A DNA stretch of 64,000 nucleotides from the NCBI GenBank assembly GCA_024742355.1, contig JANSYM010000002.1:124001-188000 (forward strand). The letters run 5' to 3'. Below the pieces are notes generated by a model. The model had not been told where the DNA came from. It made no database searches and saw only the letters and a list, made by a program, of their open reading frames with translations. The stretch comes from Hyphomonadaceae bacterium (GTDB lineage: Bacteria; Pseudomonadota; Alphaproteobacteria; Caulobacterales; Hyphomonadaceae). Shown here piece after piece: positions 1-9,360 of the stretch; position 1 is the first letter of the stretch, and every line of letters begins with the position of its first letter. The position numbers and the translations under genes are program-made.

Positions 1-1
1 G

Positions 2-457
2 CGCGTGGACGTGGCGTCTCGATTGGTTCGGGTGGAGGCGCTGTGTGATCAGTATGCCACCCGCGATACAGTGCGCCAGATGCAGTCCGCATTGGTCGAT
101 CGCGGTTATCATATCAAGGTGGACGGTATTTACGGGCCACAGACCCAAGCGGCGATGGAGCAGTTTCAGCGCGACAATGCCCTGTCCCGCGGATACATGA
201 CCCTGCAATCGATACAGGCCCTCCAGGTGGAGCCGACTGTGTGTTCGCCTGACGACTGCCAAGGCGGCCGCCCGCAAACAACTGTAATAGCGGCACAAGG
301 CGCGCTCTCCGCAGCAGGTTTCTTCGCCGCACAAGACGGCCTGCACGGACCGCAAACTCAGGCGGCATTGGAGCGATTCCAGACTGCAAATGGACTGGAG
401 GTTGGCTTTTTGAGTGCTGAAACCATGAACGCGCTCAACATCATTGCCCGAATCTAG
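2..457 (+). CDS. Peptidoglycan-binding domain protein, C-terminal part (partial)
   Basis: The frame is open to the left edge of the window, so this is probably the C-terminal part of a longer protein; a GTG at 5 is an alternative start. It carries two peptidoglycan-binding-like repeats (PF01471 type), near residues 23-75 and 95-147. Each has the family signature of a short helix, a D-G-x-x-G-P-Q-T-Q-A-A turn and an F-Q-x-x-N-G/A-L helix. Such repeats usually anchor an envelope hydrolase or secreted protein to murein. No catalytic domain is visible here, so the enzymatic part, if any, lies outside the window. Confidence 0.75.
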   Translation, partial: RVDVASRLVRVEALCDQYATRDTVRQMQSALVDRGYHIKVDGIYGPQTQAAMEQFQRDNALSRGYMTLQSIQALQVEPTVCSPDDCQGGRPQTTVIAAQGALSAAGFFAAQDGLHGPQTQAALERFQTANGLEVGFLSAETMNALNIIARI

Positions 458-566
458 CGACTCCAGGTCACCATAACCTACTGAGCCAGAATAAGGTTTT
501 GATGCAATTGCTTGGTTTTTAACAATTTTTGAGCGCACGATCCGAGTCTTCAACAGCTATCTCTGC

Positions 567-596
567 TTGACGGTCTTAAACGGCGCAGCCCATAAG
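567..596 (+). promoter_or_regulatory. Candidate sigma70-type promoter upstream of plsY
   Basis: TTGACG at 567-572 and CATAAG at 591-596 are separated by 18 bp, about 20 bp before the plsY start. The -35 match is good and the -10 is weak. Nothing else in the 159-bp gap after the preceding gene looks functional. Confidence 0.3.
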
Positions 597-616
597 CGCT
601 GCGACAAGAGGGTGTC

Positions 617-1213
617 ATGTATTGGTTCTTAATCGCTGCTTTGGCGGGATATCTATTGGGATCTATCCCCTTCGGCCTGCTCATCACCCGTCTGGCTGGG
701 CTGGGTGATATTCGCAATGTTGGTTCCGGCAATATTGGCGCAACCAACGTTCTGCGTACCGGTCGCAAGGACCTGGCGCTCGCAACGCTTCTGCTCGACA
801 GTTTCAAGGCTGGTTTGGCGGTGTTTCTGATCACCAGCATATCCGGCGATCGGAATGTCGGGCTGGTCGCGGGCGCATTCGCCTTTGTCGGGCATTGCTA
901 TCCGGTCTGGCTCGGGTTCAAGGGCGGAAAAGGCGTGGCAACCTATGCCGGGCTGCTGGCCTTTGCGTCGCCACTCGCGCTTGCCGTGGGTGCACCGATC
1001 TGGTTGATCCTGTTTGCGGTTACCCGGATTTCCTCGCTCGCCGCGCTCACCGCAGCCGCCTGTGTTCCGATTGGCGCCTACCTGCTCGGTGAAACGCAAT
1101 TTGCATCTATTCTTCTTTTGGGCTTGAGTGTCCTCGTCTTTTGGACACACCGCGAAAACATCAAACGATTGCTCAGCGGGACGGAGCCCAAATTCGGGAG
1201 TAAGGCAAAATAG
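617..1213 (+). CDS. plsY: Glycerol-3-phosphate acyltransferase PlsY
   Basis: PlsY is an inner-membrane enzyme that transfers an acyl group from acyl-phosphate to glycerol-3-phosphate, the first step of phospholipid synthesis. The 198-residue length and hydrophobic multi-pass profile fit the family. Its conserved loops are visible: SGNIGATN at residues 37-44, a GH pair at 92-93, and GFKGGKGVAT at 100-109. The stop codon overlaps the proposed dprA start (ATAG at 1210-1213), matching the common plsY-dprA order. Acyl-phosphate from PlsX would link it to the fab genes near 9-14.7 kb. Confidence 0.96.
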   Translation: MYWFLIAALAGYLLGSIPFGLLITRLAGLGDIRNVGSGNIGATNVLRTGRKDLALATLLLDSFKAGLAVFLITSISGDRNVGLVAGAFAFVGHCYPVWLGFKGGKGVATYAGLLAFASPLALAVGAPIWLILFAVTRISSLAALTAAACVPIGAYLLGETQFASILLLGLSVLVFWTHRENIKRLLSGTEPKFGSKAK

Positions 1214-2322
1214 AACGTCAGTCTGGGGGACCGGATAGGCAAGAAACGCTGGATTGGCTGCAGCTGGCGCGCACGCCGCGCATCGGGCCGGTCACGTTTT
1301 TTCAACTGCTCGCGCGTTTTGGATCCGCTGGAGCCGCGTTGGATGCGCTTCCCGGGCTTGCGACCGGGCGAAGGAAGCATGCAATTCCACGGCGTGAAGA
1401 GATCGAACAGGAGCTTCAAGCGACACGCGCGATGGGCGCCGACATCATCTGTGCCGACGACCAGGCGTATCCTGCCCTCTTGTCACAACTGGCGCCGCCT
1501 CCACCGACTTTGACAATGTTGGGAAATGCTCTGCTGGCCCAGCGAAGATGTGTTTCCATGGTTGGCGCGAGACAGGCATCCGCTGCAGGACGAAAACTCG
1601 CCCGTGATATCGCACAGGACTTGTCGGATGCCGGGTTCGTCATCGTTTCCGGCCTCGCGCGCGGGATAGACGGGGAAGCGCATGCCGCTGCTATTGATGG
1701 CGGGACAATCGCGGTCCTGGGCGGCGGGATCGATCACATCTACCCGCCGCAACACGAGCGCCTCTATCACAAGATTTCTGAAACGGGCCTGCTGATCAGC
1801 GAAAGCGCCTTCGGTTATCGTGCAACCGCCCGCGATTTTCCGCGGCGCAATCGCATTATCACCGGGGTCGCCGAAGCTGTAATCCTGATCGAAGCCGCAG
1901 AGCGTTCCGGCTCTCTGATATCCGCCCGCACCGCATTGGAACAGAATCGCGACGTCATGGCGGTCCCGGGCTCTCCGCTTGACCCTCGATACGCAGGGAC
2001 CAATCGCTTGCTTCGCGATGGCGCGATCCTGGTGCGCAATGCCGACGACGTTCTCGACGCCCTGTCTAAGCCGAGCGCCCGGACCCTCCGCGCGCCCGGG
2101 CCGCCAGATTACGAGCGTGAGCTTGATCCGTTTCGTGATATTCCCGAAGCGCAAATCGCGAAAGTTGAATCGCTGCTCACCCTCACGCCGATCTCGATTG
2201 AAGAGATTGCTCGCGCCGCTGAAATCAGCGAATTTCGATGTGCGGCAACACTCGTCGTCCTCGAACTTTCAGGCCGTGCCACCACTTATCCAGGTGGCCT
2301 CGCCACTCTGCCGATGGACTGA
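1210..2322 (+). CDS. dprA: DNA-processing protein DprA, non-canonical start
   Basis: DprA loads RecA on incoming single-stranded DNA during transformation. The Rossmann-like DprA/Smf core includes S-M-V-G-A-R-Q-A-S-A, S-G-L-A-R-G-I-D, G-G-G-I-D-x-I-Y-P and F-P-R-R-N-R-I-I. A C-terminal winged-helix-like segment follows the linker. The first ATG/GTG/TTG in frame is TTG 1339, but codons from 1210 to 1338 already encode a DprA-like N-terminus (E-T-L-D-W-L-x-L-A-R-T-P-R-I-G-P). No ATG, GTG or TTG exists in frame between the TAA at 1201 and 1339. ATA 1210 has GGAG nine bases upstream and sits in an ATAG overlap with the plsY stop, so I place the start there (370 aa). CTG 1249 is the other option. 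Identity is sure; the start is not. Confidence 0.9.
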   Translation: MERQSGGPDRQETLDWLQLARTPRIGPVTFFQLLARFGSAGAALDALPGLATGRRKHAIPRREEIEQELQATRAMGADIICADDQAYPALLSQLAPPPPTLTMLGNALLAQRRCVSMVGARQASAAGRKLARDIAQDLSDAGFVIVSGLARGIDGEAHAAAIDGGTIAVLGGGIDHIYPPQHERLYHKISETGLLISESAFGYRATARDFPRRNRIITGVAEAVILIEAAERSGSLISARTALEQNRDVMAVPGSPLDPRYAGTNRLLRDGAILVRNADDVLDALSKPSARTLRAPGPPDYERELDPFRDIPEAQIAKVESLLTLTPISIEEIARAAEISEFRCAATLVVLELSGRATTYPGGLATLPMD

Positions 2323-2438
2323 CAGACGCAGCAAAGACACAACTGACTGTTATTTCACGTCTTCAGCTGGCCCGGCGGCTAGACGCTGGCATAGGCACGG
2401 CGTATGCGATTTATGAACAAGGAGTTCGGAGTCGCAGA

Positions 2439-4646
2439 ATGCACAAATGGACCAGTTTCCTGCTTTTTGCGGCGACGCTCGCCCAGACTGGCATTGCAAC
2501 AGCACAAGGCGCGCCTCCTGCAACGGTTGCAGAACAGCCGAAAGTCGTTCTGGATGCCGATAATATCTTCGTCAATGAAGCCGACAATACCGTCATTGCT
2601 GAAGGCGATGTCGAAGCCAAATATGAAGGCCGCGTTCTGCGCGCTGATCGGCTGATTTATTTCCGCGAGACGGACCGCGTCCGCGCCATCGGAAACGTCA
2701 TTGTCATTGATGAGGATGGCTCCGAAACATTCGCCAATGAAATCGAGACAAGCAGCAATCTGATTGATGGCTACGCGATCGGTTTCTCGACTCGCACGGC
2801 TGAAGGCGGCGTCGCGGTGGCTGAATCCGCCGTACGGTCTTCTGACGGCTACAACGCGCTAGAGAAAATCGTCTACACCTCGTGCGAGGTTTGCGACGAG
2901 AATGACCGCCCGACCTGGGCCTTGCGCGCGCGCCGAGCGGTTCTCGACGACCAGACCGAGATGATGACCTATCGCGATGCGGTCTTGGAGATTGGCGGTT
3001 TCCCGGTCCTGTACCTGCCTTTCTTCGCTCATCCAGATCCAAGTTCAGAGCGTCGGTCCGGACTGTTACCTCCGGATTTTGGGACGTCGTCAAAGCTCGG
3101 CGTATATTATCAACAGCCGTATTACTGGGCGATTTCACCGTACCAGGACCTGACTATCTCGCCACGCGTCATGGCGAATGTGAATCCATTGTTGGAAGCC
3201 CAATACCGAAAGCGGTTCTGGTCCGGCTCAGTTCAAGCCGATGTCAGCATCACGGATGAGCAGGAATTCGACTCTGATGGAGAAAAGTTCGGCGAGAAAG
3301 AGCTGCGCGGGCACATCTTCGCTGAAGGTGGGTTTGAGATCCGACCGGGTTGGAGTTGGGGCTTCGCCGTCGAGCAAGTCAGCGACGATCTCTATACACG
3401 GCGCTATGACATTGAAGGCGAAAACGGCGAGCGCGGTCTTTATGCGGGTCAACCGCGCTACCTCCTCAATCAACTGTATACGCAGGCACAGGGGCAAGAC
3501 TGGTATTTCGACAGCGCGCTGCTGACCTTTGAAACCAACCGTGACAATGATACCGACGCTCGCCTGCCGCGTGCCCTGCCCCTGATGTTCGGTGAGAAAC
3601 TCCTGGATTATGGCAAATACGGAACGGTTGCCGTCTCGGGATCAACGGCGATTCTGGAACGTGAACTGGGGGTCGATAGCTACCGTGCCTCCGGTGGTGT
3701 GGAATGGAACGCGAACCGGGTACTTCCGGGCGGTATCCTCCTAAATCCATTCGCGGAAAGCCGTTTTGACTACTACCAACTCGACGACACTCCGAGCGGG
3801 GTAGACGAAGTATCGCGAGGAGTCGCGACAATCGGGTCGCGAATCTCCTATCCCCTGTTCCGCCCCGGCAAATATGTCGATCTCATCGTCGAACCTGAAG
3901 CCATGGTTGCATATGGAACATTAGGGACCAATGACCCTGACATTCCGATCGAAGACAGCCTGTTTTACGAGCTAGATGAGTCTTCACTCTTCGAAGCCAA
4001 TGCCGCCTCGGGATTTGACACCTATGAGGGGGGTAGCAAAGCCTCATTTGGAACATCAATTACCGCGCGCTGGAAGAACGGCATGTCGATATCGGCACTC
4101 GGCGGACGGCGCTGGCGCGACATGAGCGATCCCGTTTTTGACGTGGGTTCGAACTTGGATGGGACGGTCTCGGACTGGGTCGCTGGCATATCCGCCGATT
4201 TCGGAAATCCGCTACGATTCGAAACGCGCGTGCGTCTGGATGATGACAATTTGAAACTCAACCGGATCGATGCACGCGTGGATACCAATTTCTGGCGCTT
4301 TCGCGGTAATGCACGCTACTACCGGATCGATGGCGGAATCACTAGTTCAGGCTTGAATGATGAGGGCATTCAGGTCACGGCAGACTTCAAAGTCACGGAT
4401 AATTACTATTTCCTCTATGGCCTCAGTCGTGACATTTCCGGACGCGTTGACTCACAAGGCGCCCTCTCTGCTCCGCGCGATATCAGTCAGTCAATCGGCA
4501 TCGCCTATGAGGATGATTGCTCCCGTTTCGAAGTTAAATTCGAACGATCCGAAGCAATCGACCGAACGCTGGGACCGAGCGACTCGATCAAATTCCGATT
4601 TGCTCTGAAAACGCTGGGCGGCGTCGGATCAAACGACGTCGACTAA
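2439..4646 (+). CDS. lptD: LPS-assembly outer-membrane protein LptD
   Basis: LptD is the outer-membrane barrel that inserts lipopolysaccharide into the outer leaflet with LptE. The ATG at 2439 has GGAG seven bases upstream and begins a cleavable signal peptide ending near T-A-Q-G; the frame is open further upstream but that part overlaps dprA and lacks signal features. An N-terminal OstA/LptA-like beta-jellyroll (D-N-I-F-V-N-E-x-D-N-T-V-I-A-E-G) is followed by a long aromatic-rich barrel region. Cys149 and Cys152 form a CxxC and Cys694 lies near the C-terminus, a plausible disulfide set. At 735 aa it is a normal alphaproteobacterial length. It heads lptD-surA-pdxA-rsmA. Confidence 0.95.
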   Translation: MHKWTSFLLFAATLAQTGIATAQGAPPATVAEQPKVVLDADNIFVNEADNTVIAEGDVEAKYEGRVLRADRLIYFRETDRVRAIGNVIVIDEDGSETFANEIETSSNLIDGYAIGFSTRTAEGGVAVAESAVRSSDGYNALEKIVYTSCEVCDENDRPTWALRARRAVLDDQTEMMTYRDAVLEIGGFPVLYLPFFAHPDPSSERRSGLLPPDFGTSSKLGVYYQQPYYWAISPYQDLTISPRVMANVNPLLEAQYRKRFWSGSVQADVSITDEQEFDSDGEKFGEKELRGHIFAEGGFEIRPGWSWGFAVEQVSDDLYTRRYDIEGENGERGLYAGQPRYLLNQLYTQAQGQDWYFDSALLTFETNRDNDTDARLPRALPLMFGEKLLDYGKYGTVAVSGSTAILERELGVDSYRASGGVEWNANRVLPGGILLNPFAESRFDYYQLDDTPSGVDEVSRGVATIGSRISYPLFRPGKYVDLIVEPEAMVAYGTLGTNDPDIPIEDSLFYELDESSLFEANAASGFDTYEGGSKASFGTSITARWKNGMSISALGGRRWRDMSDPVFDVGSNLDGTVSDWVAGISADFGNPLRFETRVRLDDDNLKLNRIDARVDTNFWRFRGNARYYRIDGGITSSGLNDEGIQVTADFKVTDNYYFLYGLSRDISGRVDSQGALSAPRDISQSIGIAYEDDCSRFEVKFERSEAIDRTLGPSDSIKFRFALKTLGGVGSNDVD

Positions 4647-4758
4647 AAGCGAACCGCAGTATCGACACATTGCAGCCACGTGCGTTGCGCATTGTTCAGC
4701 AAGCGTTATGTTCCGCCTTGTTAAAACGCGGACTGAAATCTGCCGCAGGAGATAGAGT

Positions 4759-6009
4759 ATGTTACGGTCATTTGCATTGGCGTCTTTGATGGCATTTGCC
4801 GCTTGCGGTCACGGTCTGGCGCAAGATGCCGCGCCGACCACTCCAGAAGCACAGCAGATTGAAGGCGTCGTTGCCGTTGTGAACGATGATCCGATCTCTT
4901 TCACCGATGTTCGACAGCGCGCACGCCTGTTGCTGCTCAGTCTCGGCGGACGCCAGCCGACGCAGGAGCAAGTACAGCAAATCACGGCGCAAGCGCTTGA
5001 ACAATTGATCGACGAAAAACTGCAATTGCAGGAAGCCGCCGAATACGAAGTGGAGGTCTCCGACAACGAGATTGCCAGTTCGATTGATCGCCTCGCGCAA
5101 CAATCCGGACTAACGCGCGATTCGTTGCTTTCGAGCCTGCTGCAATCCGGCATCAATCCGACCAGTCTCGAAGACCAGACCCGCGCAGATATTGCCTGGA
5201 GGCGGATCATGAGCGGCTTGTATGGATCTCGCATCCGGATTTCGGACAACCAGATCCAGGAGCAGCTCAAGCGTTTCCAGGCTGACGCCAAAAAAGAGCA
5301 ATATCTGGCATCAGAGATCTTCCTCTTCGCGCCGACCCCTGAAGACAAGGTTCAGGCCCTGACCGCGGCCAATTCCATTCTGGAGCAATTGCGCGCCGGC
5401 GCACCTTTCGAGGTCGCGGCACAGCGCTTCTCGTCAGCCCCAACTGCTGCGACAGGCGGCGATATGGGCTGGATCGTTTTGGATGATTTCGAGGACGCGC
5501 GCAAAGCCGCCTTGCAAGCGATGACCGAGCCAGGCCTGACACCCCCTATCACCGTAGATGACGGCATCTATTTGATGAGCATGCGCGGCAAGCGTGACCC
5601 GTCAGAATCGACCACGCTGGTCGATGTCGCGCGGCTCACCGTGGCAAATGGAAGTGATGCCGACTTGAAGGCGGCCGTTGAGCGCATTGATGGTTGCGCC
5701 TCGGTGGAACCCGTCGCAGATGCGGACGAAAATCTGCGTGCTGTCACCCTCAATGACCTCAATGTCGAGGATCTCGGCCCAGAAGCGAAAGCCATGGTCA
5801 CAACGACGCCGATCGGCGAGGCCACCGATATTTTCGCGCAATCCGGTACGCTCGCCGTGATGTATGTCTGTGACCGCCGCGATGATGTGGAAGCGGTGCC
5901 GAGCCGCGACCAAATAGAAGATCGTCTTTACGGTGAACAACTCGGAATGATTTCCGAGCGCAGTCTTCGCAACCTTCGCCGGGAAGCAACGATCATCCGC
6001 CGTCAGTAA
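4759..6009 (+). CDS. surA: SurA-type periplasmic peptidyl-prolyl isomerase
   Basis: This is a periplasmic chaperone for outer-membrane proteins. A signal peptide covers about residues 1-22 and contains a cysteine that could be a lipobox. Then comes a SurA N-terminal-type helical domain (G-V-V-A-V-V-N-D-D-P-I-S, about 35-165), and one parvulin domain (about 180-280) with F-S-S-A-P-T-A-A-T-G-G-D-M-G-W-I. E. coli SurA has two parvulin domains; a single one is common in Alphaproteobacteria. A Shine-Dalgarno AGGAGA precedes ATG 4759. Its place between lptD and pdxA is the classical surA position and supports a role in folding LptD. Confidence 0.88.
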   Translation: MLRSFALASLMAFAACGHGLAQDAAPTTPEAQQIEGVVAVVNDDPISFTDVRQRARLLLLSLGGRQPTQEQVQQITAQALEQLIDEKLQLQEAAEYEVEVSDNEIASSIDRLAQQSGLTRDSLLSSLLQSGINPTSLEDQTRADIAWRRIMSGLYGSRIRISDNQIQEQLKRFQADAKKEQYLASEIFLFAPTPEDKVQALTAANSILEQLRAGAPFEVAAQRFSSAPTAATGGDMGWIVLDDFEDARKAALQAMTEPGLTPPITVDDGIYLMSMRGKRDPSESTTLVDVARLTVANGSDADLKAAVERIDGCASVEPVADADENLRAVTLNDLNVEDLGPEAKAMVTTTPIGEATDIFAQSGTLAVMYVCDRRDDVEAVPSRDQIEDRLYGEQLGMISERSLRNLRREATIIRRQ

Positions 6010-6014
6010 TCGCA

Positions 6015-7028
6015 TTGCCGAACTCGCATCCGCCTCTCGCCGTTACGATGGGTGATCCGGCAGGGTGCGGCCCCCAGATCACTTGTGAGGCATGGAAAGC
6101 GCTCTCGCAATCGGACAGTGCGCCGTTTGCCGTGATCGGCGATCCTCGTCTCTATGCATCTGAGCTGCCCGTGCAAATCATCGACACGATCCAGGATGCG
6201 CCCGATGTGTTTTCAAGCGCCCTCCCCGTACTGCCAGTCGAGATCGCGGATTTCGAAACGCTACAGACGGGACACCCGGCATCTATCGGCGCTGCCGCAA
6301 CGATCGACAGCATTCAGCGTGCAACGGAGCTTTGTCTGACCGGCGCGGCGGGCGCGATGATCACCAACCCCATCTCGAAGGCCGTTCTTTATCAAACCGG
6401 ATTTTCGCATCCCGGGCATACCGAGTTTATCGCAGACCTCTGCGGTGCAAACTCCAATCATCCGATCAAACCGGTCATGATGCTGGTCGGCGGTGGTTTA
6501 CGCGTATCGCTGGCAACCATCCATGTGCCGCTTGTCGACGTGGTTTCACATCTGACGCCGTCCACGCTGAGTCAGATCGCGGCGAGCACAGATACAGCCC
6601 TGCGACGCGACTTTGGCATCGCCGCGCCGCGTCTGGCCTTTACCGGTCTCAACCCACATGCGGGCGAAAGCGGAACAATTGGGACCGAAGAACAGGATCT
6701 GATCAATCCAATCGCGGCCCACCTGCGCGCAGATGGAATCAACATTTCCGACGCGCGTGCAGCCGATACGGTGTTTCATGAAGCCCTGAACGGCGCTTAT
6801 GACGCGGTGATTGCCATGACTCATGATCAGGGCCTGATCCCGGTCAAGACGCTCGATATGTGGGGCGGCGTAAACACGACGCTTGGCCTGCCAATCGTAC
6901 GCACGAGCCCTGATCATGGTACAGCTTATGATGCGGCCCAGGATGGCACAGCCCGGCCCGACAGCCTGATTGCTGCGATCCAGCTGGCCCGAAGCATGAT
7001 CTCTCACCGCGCGCAGTATGATGGCTGA
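6015..7028 (+). CDS. pdxA: 4-hydroxythreonine-4-phosphate dehydrogenase PdxA
   Basis: PdxA catalyses the NAD-dependent oxidation of 4-phosphohydroxy-L-threonine in pyridoxal-5'-phosphate synthesis. The family motifs are present in order: V-T-M-G-D-P-A-G at the N-terminus, H-P-G-H-T-E-F (metal histidine), G-L-N-P-H-A-G-E-x-G, M-T-H-D-Q-G-L-I-P and T-S-P-D-H-G-T-A-Y-D. The start is a TTG at 6015, five bases after the surA stop; no ATG or GTG occurs between it and the conserved N-terminal motif. Its 3' end overlaps rsmA. At 337 aa the length is normal. Confidence 0.95.
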   Translation: MPNSHPPLAVTMGDPAGCGPQITCEAWKALSQSDSAPFAVIGDPRLYASELPVQIIDTIQDAPDVFSSALPVLPVEIADFETLQTGHPASIGAAATIDSIQRATELCLTGAAGAMITNPISKAVLYQTGFSHPGHTEFIADLCGANSNHPIKPVMMLVGGGLRVSLATIHVPLVDVVSHLTPSTLSQIAASTDTALRRDFGIAAPRLAFTGLNPHAGESGTIGTEEQDLINPIAAHLRADGINISDARAADTVFHEALNGAYDAVIAMTHDQGLIPVKTLDMWGGVNTTLGLPIVRTSPDHGTAYDAAQDGTARPDSLIAAIQLARSMISHRAQYDG

Positions 7029-7881
7029 ACGTCCTGATCTCACCCAGGCACGCGCCAGGAAAGCGCTCGGACAACATTTCCTGTTCGATCCCGACATCCT
7101 CAAGCGCACGGCGCTCGCAGCCGGACCTGTCACCGGGCGAACGGTCATTGAAGTCGGCCCTGGCCCTGGAGGTCTCACGCGCGCCCTCCTCGACGCGGGG
7201 GCGGACAGCTTAACTTGCGTCGAAACGGACGAACGATTTGCCGGCGCGTTGCGGGCGTGGCCTGAGGCGCAGGATGGACGATTGAACATCATCGAAAACG
7301 ATGCGCGCAAGATTGACTGGAGCGCCCTGCCCACTGTCGCCGCAACCTCGCAACCTGCAATGATTGTTGCGAATTTGCCGTATAATGTCGGTACGCCACT
7401 TTTGGTCAATTGGCTCAAGGCTGGTGCGTGGCGGGGTGAGATGGCTCTGATGTTTCAAAAGGAAGTTGCGGAGCGGGCCTGTGCCAAGCCTGGTTCGCGC
7501 CATTATGGCCGTCTGGCTGTACTGACAGCGGCTGTTTGCGACGCGCATATTGCTTTCACATTGCCACCAGGCGCGTTTCGGCCCCCGCCAAAAGTCGACT
7601 CCGCTGTCGCCGTTTTCGCTCCCCTTCCAGCTGGCGCGCGCTATGGCGACTTGTCCAGCCTGGAGAAGGTCACGACCGCCGCATTCGGCCAGCGCCGCAA
7701 GATGATGCGCGCATCATTGAAGTCCCTCGCCAAGACCGTGCAACTTGACGCTGTCCATTGGCTCGAATCCTGCAAAATAGATCCTACGTCGAGAGCAGAA
7801 ACTCTGACCCAGCAAGATTTCAGAGCGCTCGCTGACAAGTTTGGGGAGACTTCTCATGCGGATAATTCTGGCCAAAGGTGA
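7018..7881 (+). CDS. rsmA: 16S rRNA dimethyladenosine transferase RsmA (KsgA)
   Basis: RsmA dimethylates A1518 and A1519 of 16S rRNA late in 30S subunit assembly. The KsgA N-terminus (K-A-L-G-Q-H-F-L-F-D) is followed by the SAM motif E-V-G-P-G-P-G-G-L-T and the catalytic N-L-P-Y-N-V motif. The C-terminal helical domain is complete, giving 287 aa. Tandem ATG codons at 7018 and 7021 overlap the end of pdxA by 11 or 8 bp. The order surA-pdxA-ksgA is widely conserved in Proteobacteria. Confidence 0.96.
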   Translation: MMAERPDLTQARARKALGQHFLFDPDILKRTALAAGPVTGRTVIEVGPGPGGLTRALLDAGADSLTCVETDERFAGALRAWPEAQDGRLNIIENDARKIDWSALPTVAATSQPAMIVANLPYNVGTPLLVNWLKAGAWRGEMALMFQKEVAERACAKPGSRHYGRLAVLTAAVCDAHIAFTLPPGAFRPPPKVDSAVAVFAPLPAGARYGDLSSLEKVTTAAFGQRRKMMRASLKSLAKTVQLDAVHWLESCKIDPTSRAETLTQQDFRALADKFGETSHADNSGQR

Positions 7882-8719
7882 CATGCTCCTGGAGCTGGAC
7901 CCGTGTGCCGGAGGGGCTGTCAGCAAACTCAAGCACCGCGATCTTGATGTTCTGCGTCCAGCGCCCGAACGGTTTGGTCCCGCCTTTGACGCCCTCAAAT
8001 ATGCGTCATTCCCGATGGTCCCTTATGCAGGCCGGATCCACGAGGCCGGGTTCCGACTGAATGGAACGGAGGTCGAGCTCCATGCCAACCTGCCGCCGGA
8101 ACCCCACGCTGTTCATGGGCATGGCTGGCAGGATGTCTGGAAGGTTGAAGCGCAAACCAAAACCAGCGCCACCCTCGCCTACCATCATGATGCCGATGCC
8201 TGGCCATGGAGCTATGATGCCCGCCAGACATTCAAACTGACGGAAGGCCGCCTAACGGTCGAGCTCTCGGTCACGAACCTGAGCGACACGCCGATGCCGG
8301 CAGGCCTCGGTTGGCATCCCTATTTTTCGCGCGAAGGCGCGACCCTGATTGTTCCGACCACAAAGGTCTGGGCAGTCGACCCTGAGACGGGCGCAAACAA
8401 TCCCAACGAGGTAAAGATCACCGATGATCTTTCACGCGCACGTATTGTAGAGGCGATGTCGCTGGACACGACATTTTCGGTCGATCCGGGATCCATCGAG
8501 ATCAATTGGCCGACCCATGGTGTCAGCCTGAAATATGATGCGATCTTTTCACACGCGACGATATTCGTGCCACCAGGCGAAGACTTCTTTTGCACAGAGC
8601 CACTCACACACGCACCGAATGCGGTGAACAGCGATTTGTCTGATGACGTCACCGGTTTGCATTGGCTGGAGCCGGGTCAGACCCTATCCGGCAAGATCAA
8701 GCTGACCGTGATCCACTAA
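7856..8719 (+). CDS. Aldose 1-epimerase family protein (mutarotase)
   Basis: The protein belongs to the galactose-mutarotase fold. These enzymes interconvert alpha and beta anomers of hexoses. Substrate-loop and catalytic residues are visible: V-P-Y-A-G-R-I at about 55-61, H87 and H89 in H-G-H-G-W, and H154 in G-W-H-P-Y-F. ATG 7856 is chosen because GGGGAGA lies about seven bases upstream, rather than the TTG at 7841. It overlaps the rsmA end by 26 bp, suggesting coupled translation. Its stop interlocks with the gmk stop in a 4-bp CTAA overlap. The true sugar substrate cannot be read from the sequence. Confidence 0.85.
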   Translation: MRIILAKGDMLLELDPCAGGAVSKLKHRDLDVLRPAPERFGPAFDALKYASFPMVPYAGRIHEAGFRLNGTEVELHANLPPEPHAVHGHGWQDVWKVEAQTKTSATLAYHHDADAWPWSYDARQTFKLTEGRLTVELSVTNLSDTPMPAGLGWHPYFSREGATLIVPTTKVWAVDPETGANNPNEVKITDDLSRARIVEAMSLDTTFSVDPGSIEINWPTHGVSLKYDAIFSHATIFVPPGEDFFCTEPLTHAPNAVNSDLSDDVTGLHWLEPGQTLSGKIKLTVIH

Positions 8720-9360
8720 AGCTCGCCGAGCAACCGCCGGACATGATCCTCGAGCTTGTGTTCGCGCAGCCTTTTCGTGCGCTCGACCAACAGAATTCGG
8801 CGCAATTTGCCATAAGCCTCTTCGAGATCATCATTGACGATGCAATAGTCATAGCGTCGCCAATGCAGGATCTCAGCCTGGGCATCCCGCATGCGCCTGG
8901 CCACCATGTCTGGGCTCGAGCCTTCGCGAGCGGCCAGGCGCTCTTCCAGGGCTTCGATGCTTGGCGGCAGGACGAAAACCGATACGCAATCATTTGGCAT
9001 CTGATCGTGCAAGGCGTCTGCGCCTTGCCAGTCAACGTCAAACAAGACGTCATTGCCGATCTCCAGTTGCGCCACCGTGTCCGCGCGCGGCGTGCCATAA
9101 TAGCGATCAAAAACCTTGGCCCATTCGAGGAATTCCCGGCCCGCAATCATGCGGCGAAAATCTTCTTCGGACCGGAAATGATAGTCGACGCCGTCTGTTT
9201 CATTCGGGCGCGGCTCGCGCGTCGTCGCTGAGACCGAGAGCACGACATCGTCAAACTCTTTCATAAGCATCCGAGCGAGCGTCGTCTTGCCGGCGCCCGA
9301 CGGGCTCGAGATGACCAGCATCAAGCCACGGCGCGGTTCGTGATCTGCACTATTCGACAT
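8716..9360 (-). CDS. gmk: Guanylate kinase
   Basis: Gmk phosphorylates GMP to GDP. The P-loop S-G-A-G-K-T-T is at residues 21-27, followed by the GMP-binding S-x-T-T-R-x-P-R-P-N-E-x-D-G-V-D-Y segment and the E-W-A-K-V-F-D-x-Y-Y-G-T lid region. ATG 9360 is preferred over the TTG at 9387 because AAGGAG precedes it; it overlaps the yicC end by 11 bp. The product is 214 aa, a normal length. It is the last gene of the fabD-to-gmk minus-strand operon. Confidence 0.96.
   Translation of the reverse strand: MSNSADHEPRRGLMLVISSPSGAGKTTLARMLMKEFDDVVLSVSATTREPRPNETDGVDYHFRSEEDFRRMIAGREFLEWAKVFDRYYGTPRADTVAQLEIGNDVLFDVDWQGADALHDQMPNDCVSVFVLPPSIEALEERLAAREGSSPDMVARRMRDAQAEILHWRRYDYCIVNDDLEEAYGKLRRILLVERTKRLREHKLEDHVRRLLGEL

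Noticed and set aside
2238-2438. N-terminal extension of lptD
   Set aside because: These codons overlap dprA; the signal peptide and Shine-Dalgarno place the start at 2439.
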